Assembly (NCBI GenBank): GCA_006226375.1
Contig: SBHC01000049.1
Coordinates: 1 to 64,000, forward strand
DNA from: Deltaproteobacteria bacterium
GTDB lineage: Bacteria; Myxococcota_C; UBA6777
DNA: 64,000 nucleotides
Direction of reading: 5' to 3'
The notes under the pieces are model-generated. The model was not told the DNA's origin. It worked only from the letters and a program-made list of their open reading frames with translations, and searched no databases. Below, in pieces: positions 27,801-35,925 of this stretch (the first letter of the stretch is position 1; the number at the start of each line of letters is the position of its first letter). The position numbers and the translations under genes were made by a program.

Positions 27801-29172
27801 CATCCAGCTTGGCGACCGTACCTTCCACACAGACAAAGGTTTTGGCTTCGGGAAAGAAGCGACACTTCTCGCTGGCGTTGCATCCTGTGCTTGGGGTCAG
27901 GAAGCTGCAAAGCTTGTAGCACTTGCGGGGTTCTCCCTTGTCACCTGCGCAGACAGCATCCACACCGCAAATCTCTTGCAGACCGTCACAGCTCTCGCCT
28001 GCCTTCTTCAACTTTCGACCTGTAGGACTTTGACACACGCCTCCAAGGTGGGACACGGTAAGTTGATCCAGGCAGTGTTCTCCCCGCAAGCAAGCATCGT
28101 TGTCGGTGACACCGCGGCGAGGATCACAAAGTTGGACACAACGGCCCTGCCAGCAAGCCAGCTTTTGTTGCGTGTCACAGAACTCACTGGGGCGCGTGGT
28201 GGAGCAGGTGTCGCCCAGTTGTTTGGGGCCATTTTGCTTGGAAGGAGTAGGCAGAACCTGGCAGTACCCTGGCGGATGGAGCGCCGAAAACTGGCAGTAC
28301 GATCCTGCAGGGCAGGTAGAGCCAGCTACGATGCCTCTCTTGGGGTCACACGAGTCTGCACAAGGAGCGCCTGGGGCAGAACGATAGCAAGAGGGCTTGT
28401 CGGGAGCGGGTTGGGTGTTGTCAGGTTGGGTGGCTTTGGGGTCGGGGCCAGCGTCAGGCGTTGACGTCTCTCCAGCGTCGGGAGTTCCTGCAGTGCCTTC
28501 TTCGGAAGGTCCTTCCGTGGCGTTGTCTGTGACACATTGACCTTGGAAGGCCTCACATTTTCTTTCCAGTCGGCAAGCTTCGCTGTCCGCACAATCGTTG
28601 TTGGTGAGAGCCAGACAATCCGAACCTTTTCGGCTGCACAGGCCTTGTTTCTTACAACCTTCAGACTCACGACAGAACGACAAAGGCAAAACACAGCGAC
28701 CTTCTTCGGCCTGACACTGTGCGCGCTTGGTACACAGCTCCGACGCTTTGCAGTCGCGATCGGTCGCAGCTTCACAGACAAACGAACGTGGGTTGAGAGA
28801 GCAAAGCCCTTGTTTGGGACAGGCCGGGCTGCTTTGACAGTCTTTCTGGGTGATGGCGACGCAGCGTCCGTTGCCTGCGATGCACAAGCCTCGTTCCTTG
28901 CACTGTTGAGAGCGACGGCACTCTTCGTTGGAGTTGGCGACACAGCGTCCATTGTGCTCGGAGCATTGGCCGTAGCTTTGGCAAGCCTGGCTGAGTTGAC
29001 AGTGAGAGTGTGAGCCAGCTTTGCAGGTGCCATCCACCTGAACACAGCGTCCTTCGACCCGGCACTGTGCAGACTGAGCACAGTCTTCCGCTTGCATGGC
29101 TCCGCATCCACACAAACCGACGGCCCATCCAAGCAGCCCAACCAAGATCCAGAGAGTTTTGAGTTTCCGCAT
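21841..29172 (-). CDS. Giant Cys-rich repeat lipoprotein (2443 residues)
   Basis: The ATG at 29172 gives a signal peptide MRKLKTLWILVGLLGWAVGL ending in CGCGAM, consistent with lipidation, although the residue before the final Gly is an unusual Cys. The first about 220 residues hold seven short units of the form DC-x2-S-x2-C-x3-G-x-C-x5-G-x-CVA, the same module as in the two divergent genes at 29.5-35.6 kb. A Pro/Asp/Thr-rich linker follows. The remaining about 2150 residues are dozens of two-part units of 55-60 residues, roughly GExCD-xn-C-xn-GLxC-xn-C-xn-CDP-xn-CPxGxxC. The Cys density implies an extracytoplasmic, disulfide-bonded fibre. A longer GTG start exists at 29223. Function unknown. 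Confidence 0.85.
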   Translation of the reverse strand: MRKLKTLWILVGLLGWAVGLCGCGAMQAEDCAQSAQCRVEGRCVQVDGTCKAGSHSHCQLSQACQSYGQCSEHNGRCVANSNEECRRSQQCKERGLCIAGNGRCVAITQKDCQSSPACPKQGLCSLNPRSFVCEAATDRDCKASELCTKRAQCQAEEGRCVLPLSFCRESEGCKKQGLCSRKGSDCLALTNNDCADSEACRLERKCEAFQGQCVTDNATEGPSEEGTAGTPDAGETSTPDAGPDPKATQPDNTQPAPDKPSCYRSAPGAPCADSCDPKRGIVAGSTCPAGSYCQFSALHPPGYCQVLPTPSKQNGPKQLGDTCSTTRPSEFCDTQQKLACWQGRCVQLCDPRRGVTDNDACLRGEHCLDQLTVSHLGGVCQSPTGRKLKKAGESCDGLQEICGVDAVCAGDKGEPRKCYKLCSFLTPSTGCNASEKCRFFPEAKTFVCVEGTVAKLDVCDGFKKSCGKNLTCYGPITQPGVCRVTCTPGKSSTCPTGQQCKTMTPHEGACVPAPQGLGDRCDTQKLCASGLVCAHDDVLDVNKCTRACDPNTKPSCPAGYRCDAVQGRALGTCVKVSRTLQQTCGTGMFDLHCLNSLTCVRGFCRQSCPTNSSSACGAGEICRLGGCVKATQVAGEVCDGQNFCTPGLNCISDPTVKEGKSYCLKPCQSDRSCTSNETCSAINNQRFCLPEVTQIAGELCNGLSRRCKDGLTCREGQSGHVCEQACDPKRTDQCLPGFTCKVLTQGATSGVCRRAPKPLQEGQVCGSGEARCASGLLCYKVQDEQHCVKPCKLGSSSGCQTNQTCQKDVQGQAFCISTPRQKLGDVCDPILNACQAGLHCLPSKDNNMRCFQGCKAQTCKDGTCQSTVQGTCSKGQQCVALPQGGACLLLGTRKEYEQCGYKNTERYQCAAGLWCLQGRCQRLCHAGQTNSCPTGGTTHYSQCAKVMGSYGYCKGTQCLLGPQDNCPAQHTCVARGDGIRYCTRDFSTQKAGDACLGWFGNNNAKQCKEGLLCLDAFAGREGRCARVCSPSEPWLCPQDSNCVRVCSSIHSGTCQHECIPHSQKGEGCDSQRRCAKGLQCLSDGTSGVCVEPCRTDRHLSCPSQENCETYQGTSYCKIKSGQPLGGLCHTTLQPCAQGLSCLHTSGANPRCVQPCTAGKLGTCGKGFYCEATQDNQAHYCRKAIPGKEGEACNTDRPCEGSLSCITLTKQIGSTQAGSWCFHTCKSSKADCPGGGSNHDACEPLSNPSGGVCIQKRVVEAGRCNAAQTCKDSSLICVQKGLSGTCEVHCDPRHNPCRNGEQCRRDTPTGPYYCHQPREGESCSQSCAPGLFCAGPDAAGRSRCVRSCDPNASNPCPNGGTCSKFGPMLISKAFGGGESQSIDLIYFCSKTATQQEGQFCSLNLLCAKGLTCASSTWTPGASHCVRECVGSSNACPAGSACFQWTVGSRIVLNECIDIKSGGKDGAVCDSKKPCASGLVCEGSPSLGKVCTRRCNPQDQNACPSGFQCRKDINGNHNCYSFNRESGDACNFVANCKAGWTCSGTSVSNAKCHKECDPKLGRCVGGDMCLTTNGTKLGGTCWPATGTTSTSCNPSKFQFCQPGLTCLQKDPNNSTKWCVKACNPSLNHKDCGAKARCTPVGTSTKVGYCQPTSRNEDEPCDSSSNVCHVGLSCIAGLCRKECDLQAPKCHTSQVCTQLSQTSKLAVCWTPTQKQGDVCNAGAYQFCLPGMACVSTGLPGAKTRCYKTCNPSSPTCQSNERCLTINGKSFCAKATQDAGNVCDSANFCKGNLVCAGASAQSAYCRQPCDPKAPQCPSAMKCFTTPDQRGFCEISAQKEGDLCNDLEKLCDPGLVCLKIDKDTHRCHRPCTAKNDCKTNEQCVSSDSRKGCVAPTRKAGESCSTTKRCIQGAFCFQLPGAPEGECATLCSPQQSNACSTGEVCTPFTSTVAACLRYQRKLGESCGIYEQCKAGFACLTEEQGGATCYKTCKSNNDCASNQGCAPISSSTSVCFDLTQEKGDSCAVEPGKLCKRGLTCITTNSTRKQNYCFPVCNPQAPSCSKGEVCLPVGSGGICYPSGSRQDQEACYIGKSECASGLGCYILPDLGHNRCLRPCSLSNQSSCPQGLRCEAFGSSAFCIKPSRNEGESCNVYKLETCQDGHICLKDKLFGDKCRKQCNPNQSNSCPTGFTCTAQSSTIAYCKPNGTKKEGEACKNDCKQGLVCLNLSSSLGYRCYQPCSNGGGVCSSGLPCVKPFGSTTAYCALPVRPEGWSCSSTSLYTCQTGISCINGICQRIRQKDQAKDQPCYAGDRKWLGYICKKGLVCASNNTCQIDCHTKPYTCPTNMTCNRGFSSSYCVAHTQKFGEYCINDPSKGIMCNDGLHCLGGTCIDFCPGQTSSGCPTGAVCDYGFCLPRGLKEGEACGISGSGFISKACNQGLTCQNGKCVQ

Positions 29173-29532
29173 TCGCAACGTCTTGTCTCCACAGGAGTCC
29201 GTTCCTGAACAACTTGGAGGCACAAACCGTGTGCCTCCTTCGGCCAGTTCCTTGGGTTCTTTTTTATTAAACGGATCGTTGGGAGAGGATCTTAATCTTC
29301 AAATACAAACGAGATTTTTGACGTGGCGAGGTTTCACTTGTAGCATCTCCTTTCCCCCTAACGTTGGACGATTTGGAGACCCATGGAGTTAATCTCTTGG
29401 TAGGAGGGTCGTATACATGAGAAGATGGATTGTCTTTTTTTGCCACATAGGAAGTTGAGTGTGAGTTCAAGGATGAATCCAATTCAGGATCGATCTTTTG
29501 TTGTTTCAGGATCGCCTCCGTCAGTATCCCCG
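29173..29532. other. Divergent intergenic region between the giant Cys-rich genes
   Basis: This 360-base stretch separates the 2443-residue gene (minus) from the 424-residue gene (plus) and should contain both promoters. It is noticeably AT-richer around 29260-29340. On the plus strand GGAGGG at 29403-29408 stands eight bases before an ATG at 29417. That ATG opens a 13-codon frame reading MRRWIVFFCHIGS, a possible leader peptide. No certain promoter hexamers were identified. Confidence 0.4.
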
Positions 29533-30807
29533 ATGAGAAACCGACTCAAGTCGTCTCTTTTGATCTGGCTTCTTGTGTGGGGTACGCTCATCTTGGGGGG
29601 AGGAGGCTGTGCCAGCCCAGAAGATTGCTCGTTGCAGCTTCTCTGTCAGCGAGAGGGTCTTTGCACCAAGAAAGAGGGGTCATGCATTGCTGCGGAGGAT
29701 GTTGACTGTTTGGGAAGTCGGGCGTGTACAAACTTGGGAGAGTGTTCGGCTCGCGACGGTCGCTGTGTGGCAACGTCGAACCTTGACTGTGAGCGATCTA
29801 CCCGTTGCAAAGAGGGTGGGGCCTGCGTCCTGCTTCAGGGTGAGTGTCGAACCTTTTCCCAAGAGTATTGCAAGGAAACAGACTCCTGCAAAGCGGAAGG
29901 GAAATGTTACGCTGACACCAAGAAGCGCGAATGCGTTGTCGCGTTTGACTCGGATTGTGGACGCAGTGAGGTCTGTCGCACGGAAAACCGATGCATTGCC
30001 GACCGAGAGAACAATCGCTGCCAACCCTTCAACTGCCAAGAAAGCTTAATCTGCAAAACCCTGGGGCAATGTTCGTTGGGTGACAACAACACCTGTGTGG
30101 CTCTCAGTGACCAAGACTGCCTCAATAGCAACGACTGCTTTTTGCGAGGCCGTTGCAAAGCGTCCAACGGTGCGTGTGTCATTGATGATACTTGCAAGAA
30201 TACCTTGGATTGTGAACTCGCCGGTCGATGCGTTCGACGAGGAGGCCGCTGCGTGGCTGTGTCCGACCAGGATTGCCAACGCAGCACCTTGTGCTCTCGC
30301 GAAGGCAAGTGCACCCGAGGACTGTTTGACTGTGTCGCGAGTTCAGAGGCAGACTGCCAACGAAGCCTCTTGTGCAAGGAAGAAGCGGCGTGCAGCCTGG
30401 GAACGTCCGGTTGTGTTGTCGCTGCACAAGCCGACTGTACCCAAACCGTAGCCTGCCAAAACGAGCAACGATGTTTCCGAGTGGAAGGTCGCTGCCAGAG
30501 CTGTGACAAGACCTCATTCTGCAAAGAAGAAGGCCGATGCTCTCTGGATACCAACTCGGGGCAGTGCGTCGCGCTCTCCTCGGCCCAGTGCCGTTTGAGC
30601 GCAGGCTGTGCTAACCAACAGAAGTGCATCGCCGACCGAGGCTCTTGCACCACATGCGAGGCGAGTGAGGGGTGCAAATTGGAAGGTTTCTGCAAGCTGG
30701 AAGGCATGGTTTGTGTGGTTGGCTCTGACAATGACTGCCAACAATCCGAAGCCTGCAAACGAGAGGGGCGCTGCCGAAAACTTTTCGGACAGTGTCTCGA
30801 CAAATGA
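29533..30807 (+). CDS. Cys-rich repeat lipoprotein (424 residues)
   Basis: From the ATG at 29533 the protein has a basic start (MRNRLK), a hydrophobic core SSLLIWLLVWGTLILGGGG and then CASPEDC, a lipoprotein-type signal. The whole mature part is about 15 tandem units (hand count) of the short module DC-x2-S-x2-C-x3-G-x-C-x5-G-x-CVA, for example DQDCQRSTLCSREGKC. Start choice is uncertain: longer in-frame ATGs at 29425 and 29473 exist and none has a strong ribosome binding site. It ends 14 bases before the next gene, whose ribosome binding site overlaps that gap, so they form an operon. Role unknown; related by repeat to both neighbours. Confidence 0.8.
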   Translation: MRNRLKSSLLIWLLVWGTLILGGGGCASPEDCSLQLLCQREGLCTKKEGSCIAAEDVDCLGSRACTNLGECSARDGRCVATSNLDCERSTRCKEGGACVLLQGECRTFSQEYCKETDSCKAEGKCYADTKKRECVVAFDSDCGRSEVCRTENRCIADRENNRCQPFNCQESLICKTLGQCSLGDNNTCVALSDQDCLNSNDCFLRGRCKASNGACVIDDTCKNTLDCELAGRCVRRGGRCVAVSDQDCQRSTLCSREGKCTRGLFDCVASSEADCQRSLLCKEEAACSLGTSGCVVAAQADCTQTVACQNEQRCFRVEGRCQSCDKTSFCKEEGRCSLDTNSGQCVALSSAQCRLSAGCANQQKCIADRGSCTTCEASEGCKLEGFCKLEGMVCVVGSDNDCQQSEACKREGRCRKLFGQCLDK

Positions 30808-30821
30808 GAGGAGCGTATCGG

Positions 30822-33800
30822 ATGACTACAACAAACCTATCCCACCGATGGCTCTCCTGGAGCTTTCTTTTTGGGCTCGCTCTCCTCTCGTTCGGGATCG
30901 TGGCCTGTGGGGAACCTCCTGTCGTTAAACGCGCTGACGGAGAGTTTTGTAGCTCCAACGAACAATGTGAAAGTCAGCGATGCCAGAAGAATTCGTTGGG
31001 AGATGGAACCTGCATCCCCAAAGATGGCAACAAAGGTTTTGGAGCCTTGTGCGACTCTGGTACCCAATGCGCCAGCGGGACGTGCATTCAATCGCAAGAC
31101 GGCAGCCCCAATTACTGCACGCAAGGTTGCACCAGCACGGAAGATTGCCCAGACTCCACGTTCTGTGCGCCGTTTGCGCCGAGTCTCTCGTCCTCCCGGT
31201 TGGTGTGCTTAAAGACGAAGCCCAACGCCAAACCATTGGGGGACACATGTTGGGTCCGTGACGAATGCAAGTCCGCCGTTTGTCTGGGAGTCTTTCGGGG
31301 ACTCAGTGGCGGTTGGTGCACCCAACGTTGCTCCTCCACCAATCCCTGCCCTCAAGGGTTTACGTGTTATCCGGTGAACACGACCCTGGAGATCTGCCTG
31401 GACTCCCAACTGGTTGGAGATGATAAGAACTTTCCTCCTCGCGGCATGTTGGGCCACTGGTCTACCTCCGCGAACCGCTCCATCGACCTCTACGACGAGG
31501 TGCTGCAGCGATGGCGCGTTCCCACAACCTTTGACTTTGAACGGCGTGACTCTCAAGGAACACCTGTCCCTGTCAATACCGAAGCCTATAGCTTCTACTT
31601 GGGTGGCTTGTATACCTACGCTTCCTTTGTACACAACACCACCTGTCCAAGCGCCAGCGGAACGTTTGTGTACGAACGTGGTAGAGCAGAAGTCCGTGAG
31701 AACCGTCTTACCTTCAAGCCAGAGCTATCGTTTCAGCATACGTTGAACCCGTGCGAGTCCAAAGCGGAGACAACATCGATCTCACCGAAGCAGCGAACGT
31801 TTCAATGGACGATCAATGCGGCGGATCGAAACATAGAGCTGTTGTTGGATAACACCCAAGGACAGGTGATAAGTTATCGATTGTTACGCTGCCAAGGGCA
31901 AGGATGCAATCTCTGCAAGAAGACCGCAGAGTGTGCGAACGAAGGCAAATGCCAGGATGGCATCGAAGGTTGCGAAATTCAAACCGACGCAGATTGCAAG
32001 GGTTCGTTGGCTTGCTCCGAGAGAGGCCAGTGTGCCAAGGCAACGGTCTACATTGGTGAAGTGCTGCCTGAGGTGGTGTGTGCTCCAACAACACCAGACC
32101 ACTGTGAAAAGAGCGAAGTCTGCGGCAAATTCGGACAATGCTCCAAGGTAAGAACTCGTGTCGCCCAAGTCTGGCGGGATGTGTGCCAAGTCCAAACGGA
32201 TGAGGACTGTGAAAAAAGTTCGCTCTGTTCGCAAGGACAGCAGTGTGGTGCGTTTCAGGGCGCGTGTGTGCTGTGCAACCGCTCTCAGGCCTGTCGCGAC
32301 AACGGGAAATGCCGGTATGTCGGGGGGAAGTGTGTCCGTCAGGCTGCCTCCGACTGTGCAACCAGCGGCGATTGTTCTCAGAAGGGACTTTGCGCTTTGG
32401 AAGCCGGTCGCTGCGTTTCTTGTGCAGAGAGTGAAGGTTGTCGCAAGCGTGGGCTGTGTGCCAGAAACCCTGAAGGAACTCCTGCGCGGATTTGCATCGC
32501 CCGAAACAACGCAGACTGCAAAGACAGCGAGGTTTGCAAAACAGAGGGCAAATGCAGCGAGCGAGCTGGAGTGTGTGTGGCCGACTCAACGGCTGAATGC
32601 CGCTTGAGCACTGTCTGCAAACAAGAGGGAAAGTGTACGTCATGCAGTCGCACAAACAACTGCACCATCGATTACCTGAGCTGCATCGCCGGCTCAGACC
32701 AGGATTGTAGCATCAGCGCCGCTTGCACACAGGAGAAACGTTGCGCTCGCTCCGCAAAAGGAACCTGCGTAAGCTGCTCCCAAAGTGAGTCGTGCAAAGA
32801 GTTGGGTCTGTGCGAATACAAACCCGAGTTGCGTGGGTGTGAAGCCCCTTCCAACGAACAATGCCAGCGAAGTTCCAAGTGCAGGGCCGAAGGATTCTGT
32901 ACGCTTGTCACAGACAGCAACGGGCGAAACGTCTGCAAGGTACGCTCCGACGCGGAATGTCGTGGCAGCGAAGCCTGCGCCCGAGAAGGTCGATGTAGCT
33001 TCTCGTTGGCCCTCGAACGGTGTGTCGTCAGTACAGACTCCGACTGCCAACAAAGCTTGCTGTGCCGTGCTGACAAGCTATGCCAAAAGCTACCCAACGG
33101 CGAAGGGTGTCGGCCGTCCCCGCTGGATTGTGCCGCCTCCAAAGTGTGTCGGGAACGTGGCTTGTGCCAGTCCGATCCCAACGCTTTGTTTAACTGCAGC
33201 GCAAAAACCGCCAGTCATTGTTTGCAAAGCGAAGGCTGCAAGGTGGAAGGCAAGTGCTCCCTCGACTCCAACCAAAACATCTGTGTGGCCCAAACCGACG
33301 CAGACTGCAAGCTCCCCCAAGGCAATGACCTCTGCAGCCGTGAAGGTCAATGTACGCTGGGTGCACAAGGCTGTGTTGTCCGAACGGATCAGGATTGTGA
33401 GCAGTCCAACGCTTGCAAAGACGAAAAACGATGTGGCTTGTTGCGCGATGGATTGCGGACGGCGTGCACGTTCTGCTTTCTCGCCGATGTCTGTCGTCAA
33501 GAAGGGCGCTGTCGAACCGTCAACGGCCAATGCGCTGCAGTGTTTGATTTGGACTGCCAGAAAAGTCAGGCCTGCTCCAAAGAAGGACGTTGCACCCGAA
33601 AAGAAGGCCAGTGTGTGGCAGGCTCTTTGTTGGATTGCCGACGCTCGGAAGGGTGTCGCACGGACGGCCTTTGCTACCTGAACGCCCAAACGTCCCGATG
33701 TATCGCGCGAAGCAACCTGGATTGTTTGCGCAGCACGCAATGCAAACTTCGTGGCTTCTGCTCTGTCTCGCCGCAAGGACGATGCGAGCTGCTTTCGGAC

Positions 33801-35597
33801 GAAGACTGCCAACGAAGTGACGGATGCTTGGCCCAAGGACACTGCTCCTTCTTCAAGGTCACTCGCAACCAGCAAGAGATTCGTACATGCCAGCCTTCTA
33901 GCAACCAGCACTGCAAGGCCAGCAACGCTTGCAAAACAGAGGCATCTTGTACGTATGTTGAGCTTCAGCAAAACGGGGAGACCGTACGTCGTTGTGTTCC
34001 TGGAAGTGCAAGCGATTGCCAGGGCAGTGAACTTTGTCAGAAACAAGCCTTGTGCAGTTTCAGCGTGCCCAACCAGTGTGTGCTGCAATCCACAAGCGAC
34101 TGCCAAAACAGCGGACTGTGCAACGCGTTGGGAGCCTGCTCTTATTTGTCGTTACCCAGCCAGAAGTCGTTGTGTCAGCCTTCTTCGGATGCAGACTGTC
34201 AAAACAGCGCAGCTTGCAAAGACGATGGACTTTGTGAGCGGATCATACAGACCGACGGTAGCTATGTTTGTGGAACCTTGCAGGATAAGTCTTGCGCCAA
34301 CAGCACCAACTGTTTGGTCAAAGGACACTGCGGAGCCATTCGCTCCGGCATCTTGCAAGGTCAGTGTGGGCCTCGCTCCGCTCTGGATTGTAGCAACAGC
34401 AAAGTCTGCAGCGAGAAAGGGTTGTGTGGACTCAAAGACAATCGTTGTGTTCCAACCTTTGTAGGTTGCGCGAACTCTCTACAGTGCAAAAATAACGGAG
34501 TCTGTGGGTTTGATGCTGGCGTCCTTGCGTGCGTCGTCGATACCCATGTTAGCTGTGAGAAAAGTACAGAGTGCCAGTCCAACGGTCGCTGCACACGAGG
34601 GGAAACGGCCTGTAACGTTCTCTCGACTTCGGACTGTCGAAGAGCCAAACCCTGCCAAGAAACTGGCGCCTGCCATTACGGTCGCAGAGGAAGTTTGCTG
34701 ACGTGTGGGCCTGGAAGTTCTCGTGATTGTGCAAACAGTCGTCGTTGCAAAACGCACGGAGAATGTGTGTTTCAACCCAACTCCGACCCTACCCAACTGG
34801 GAACCTGCGTCGTGAACGAAGAAGGCTGTGTTCAGTCGGACCTTTGCAGGCAACAAGGTTTGTGTGGCTTGGATGCCACCAACAAAGCCTGTGTCTCTTG
34901 CGAACAAGGCCAGGGATGCAAGGAGGAAGGCCGCTGCCAGAAGGTTGGCGCTCGCTGTTCGCCCGGAACAGCCGAACACTGCAGCAAGAGCAGCGCTTGC
35001 AAGACCCAAGGGTTGTGCTTCTTTTCACAGGGGCAATGCATCCCCGAAAAGGACTCCGATTGTAGCCAAAGTGATGGTTGCAAAACGGCGGGGGCTTGCG
35101 CCAAGTTTGGCAACCTTTGTGCACCTCTTACGGAAGCACACTGCCAACAAAGTCAGTCTTGCCAAACGAGCGGTCGTTGCAGCCGAACCATTGTATCCGA
35201 TGCTTCGGGGCGGCGCGTGTTCTGTGCACCCAAAGACGACGATGCCTGCAAGAACAGCCAGGCTTGTTCTCAGTCGGGTGGCTGTGCTGTCGGGAAAGAC
35301 CGCAGCTGCCGTCCTGCCACCGAACGTCACTGCCAGGACAATCAAACTTGTGGTAGCGACGGACATTGCACACGAAAGCTCAACGCCGAGGGGCTAGCCT
35401 ATTGCGCTCCGTCCGACAACAGCGATTGTGCCCAAAGTCAGCTCTGCTTGAACGAGGCTCGATGCACCCTCGACTTCGATGGTGTATGTCGTCGCTTGTC
35501 TTCCGAAGATTGCAAGAAGAGCCAGCTTTGCCTCAAGCAAGGGCTGTGTCGACTGCAGGTTGACCCTTCGTCGGGTAGCACATCCTGTATGAAGTGA
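30822..35597 (+). CDS. Giant Cys-rich repeat lipoprotein (1591 residues)
   Basis: The ATG at 30822 follows AGGAG by eight bases. A signal peptide (WSFLFGLALLSFGIVACG) ends in a good lipobox, IVAC. Residues up to about 200 are Cys-rich with spacing like the second repeat type of the 2443-residue neighbour (GFGALCDSGTQCASGTC, then CTQGCTSTEDCPDSTFC). A Cys-poor globular insert of about 150 residues follows (around 31.4-31.9 kb, starting NFPPRGMLGHWS), which could be the functional head. After it come about 42 short units (hand count) of the DC-x2-S-x2-C-x3-G-x-C module up to the C-terminus. Likely exported and outer-membrane attached; a stalk-like shape is inference. Confidence 0.85.
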   Translation: MTTTNLSHRWLSWSFLFGLALLSFGIVACGEPPVVKRADGEFCSSNEQCESQRCQKNSLGDGTCIPKDGNKGFGALCDSGTQCASGTCIQSQDGSPNYCTQGCTSTEDCPDSTFCAPFAPSLSSSRLVCLKTKPNAKPLGDTCWVRDECKSAVCLGVFRGLSGGWCTQRCSSTNPCPQGFTCYPVNTTLEICLDSQLVGDDKNFPPRGMLGHWSTSANRSIDLYDEVLQRWRVPTTFDFERRDSQGTPVPVNTEAYSFYLGGLYTYASFVHNTTCPSASGTFVYERGRAEVRENRLTFKPELSFQHTLNPCESKAETTSISPKQRTFQWTINAADRNIELLLDNTQGQVISYRLLRCQGQGCNLCKKTAECANEGKCQDGIEGCEIQTDADCKGSLACSERGQCAKATVYIGEVLPEVVCAPTTPDHCEKSEVCGKFGQCSKVRTRVAQVWRDVCQVQTDEDCEKSSLCSQGQQCGAFQGACVLCNRSQACRDNGKCRYVGGKCVRQAASDCATSGDCSQKGLCALEAGRCVSCAESEGCRKRGLCARNPEGTPARICIARNNADCKDSEVCKTEGKCSERAGVCVADSTAECRLSTVCKQEGKCTSCSRTNNCTIDYLSCIAGSDQDCSISAACTQEKRCARSAKGTCVSCSQSESCKELGLCEYKPELRGCEAPSNEQCQRSSKCRAEGFCTLVTDSNGRNVCKVRSDAECRGSEACAREGRCSFSLALERCVVSTDSDCQQSLLCRADKLCQKLPNGEGCRPSPLDCAASKVCRERGLCQSDPNALFNCSAKTASHCLQSEGCKVEGKCSLDSNQNICVAQTDADCKLPQGNDLCSREGQCTLGAQGCVVRTDQDCEQSNACKDEKRCGLLRDGLRTACTFCFLADVCRQEGRCRTVNGQCAAVFDLDCQKSQACSKEGRCTRKEGQCVAGSLLDCRRSEGCRTDGLCYLNAQTSRCIARSNLDCLRSTQCKLRGFCSVSPQGRCELLSDEDCQRSDGCLAQGHCSFFKVTRNQQEIRTCQPSSNQHCKASNACKTEASCTYVELQQNGETVRRCVPGSASDCQGSELCQKQALCSFSVPNQCVLQSTSDCQNSGLCNALGACSYLSLPSQKSLCQPSSDADCQNSAACKDDGLCERIIQTDGSYVCGTLQDKSCANSTNCLVKGHCGAIRSGILQGQCGPRSALDCSNSKVCSEKGLCGLKDNRCVPTFVGCANSLQCKNNGVCGFDAGVLACVVDTHVSCEKSTECQSNGRCTRGETACNVLSTSDCRRAKPCQETGACHYGRRGSLLTCGPGSSRDCANSRRCKTHGECVFQPNSDPTQLGTCVVNEEGCVQSDLCRQQGLCGLDATNKACVSCEQGQGCKEEGRCQKVGARCSPGTAEHCSKSSACKTQGLCFFSQGQCIPEKDSDCSQSDGCKTAGACAKFGNLCAPLTEAHCQQSQSCQTSGRCSRTIVSDASGRRVFCAPKDDDACKNSQACSQSGGCAVGKDRSCRPATERHCQDNQTCGSDGHCTRKLNAEGLAYCAPSDNSDCAQSQLCLNEARCTLDFDGVCRRLSSEDCKKSQLCLKQGLCRLQVDPSSGSTSCMK

Positions 35598-35670
35598 GCG
35601 GCTTTGGCTGTGATGTCGTGTGAGGGATGTGGTTCAATCCTGTTGGTTACGAGTGGCCTTCGCCTTTGAT

Positions 35671-35726
35671 TTGACGCGGGGCAAACATTTACCCGCGCTA
35701 CCCATGCAAGATATAGGCAAGGGAGC
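35671..35726 (-). repeat. Dispersed intergenic repeat, copy B
   Basis: Reverse-strand copy containing CCCTTGCCTATATCTTGCAT, then GGGTAGCGCGGGTA, AATGTTTG and CGCGTCA. It aligns block by block with copies A (5384) and C (39093). It sits between two convergent genes. The ATG of a possible 70-codon gene (35704-35916, plus strand) lies inside this copy. Confidence 0.6.
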
Positions 35727-35916
35727 AACCCAGCCACTTGGGCTGACCTTCAACTTGCTGGACCACGCTGCTTCGCTCGTGAATATTCACCACACCGAAA
35801 CGTACGAGAGAGACGGAAAACCGCCGGTGGTTACAGGCACTGGACCCGAAGCCACCGACAATGTGGCACGACAGGCCTTTGACTGGTTGGAAGAACAAGC
35901 TGAAACACACGAATAG
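35704..35916 (+). CDS. Possible small protein starting inside a dispersed repeat
   Basis: A 70-codon frame, beginning MQDIGKGATQPLGLTFNLLD and ending in FDWLEEQAETHE. The later part (from LLDHAASLVNI on) has plausible protein composition with acidic helices, unlike most shadow frames nearby. No ribosome binding site is visible and the first seven codons belong to the dispersed repeat. It could be a small gene, or the remnant of a longer one truncated by repeat insertion. Low confidence. Confidence 0.3.
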   Translation: MQDIGKGATQPLGLTFNLLDHAASLVNIHHTETYERDGKPPVVTGTGPEATDNVARQAFDWLEEQAETHE

Positions 35917-35925
35917 AGGGGTTTC

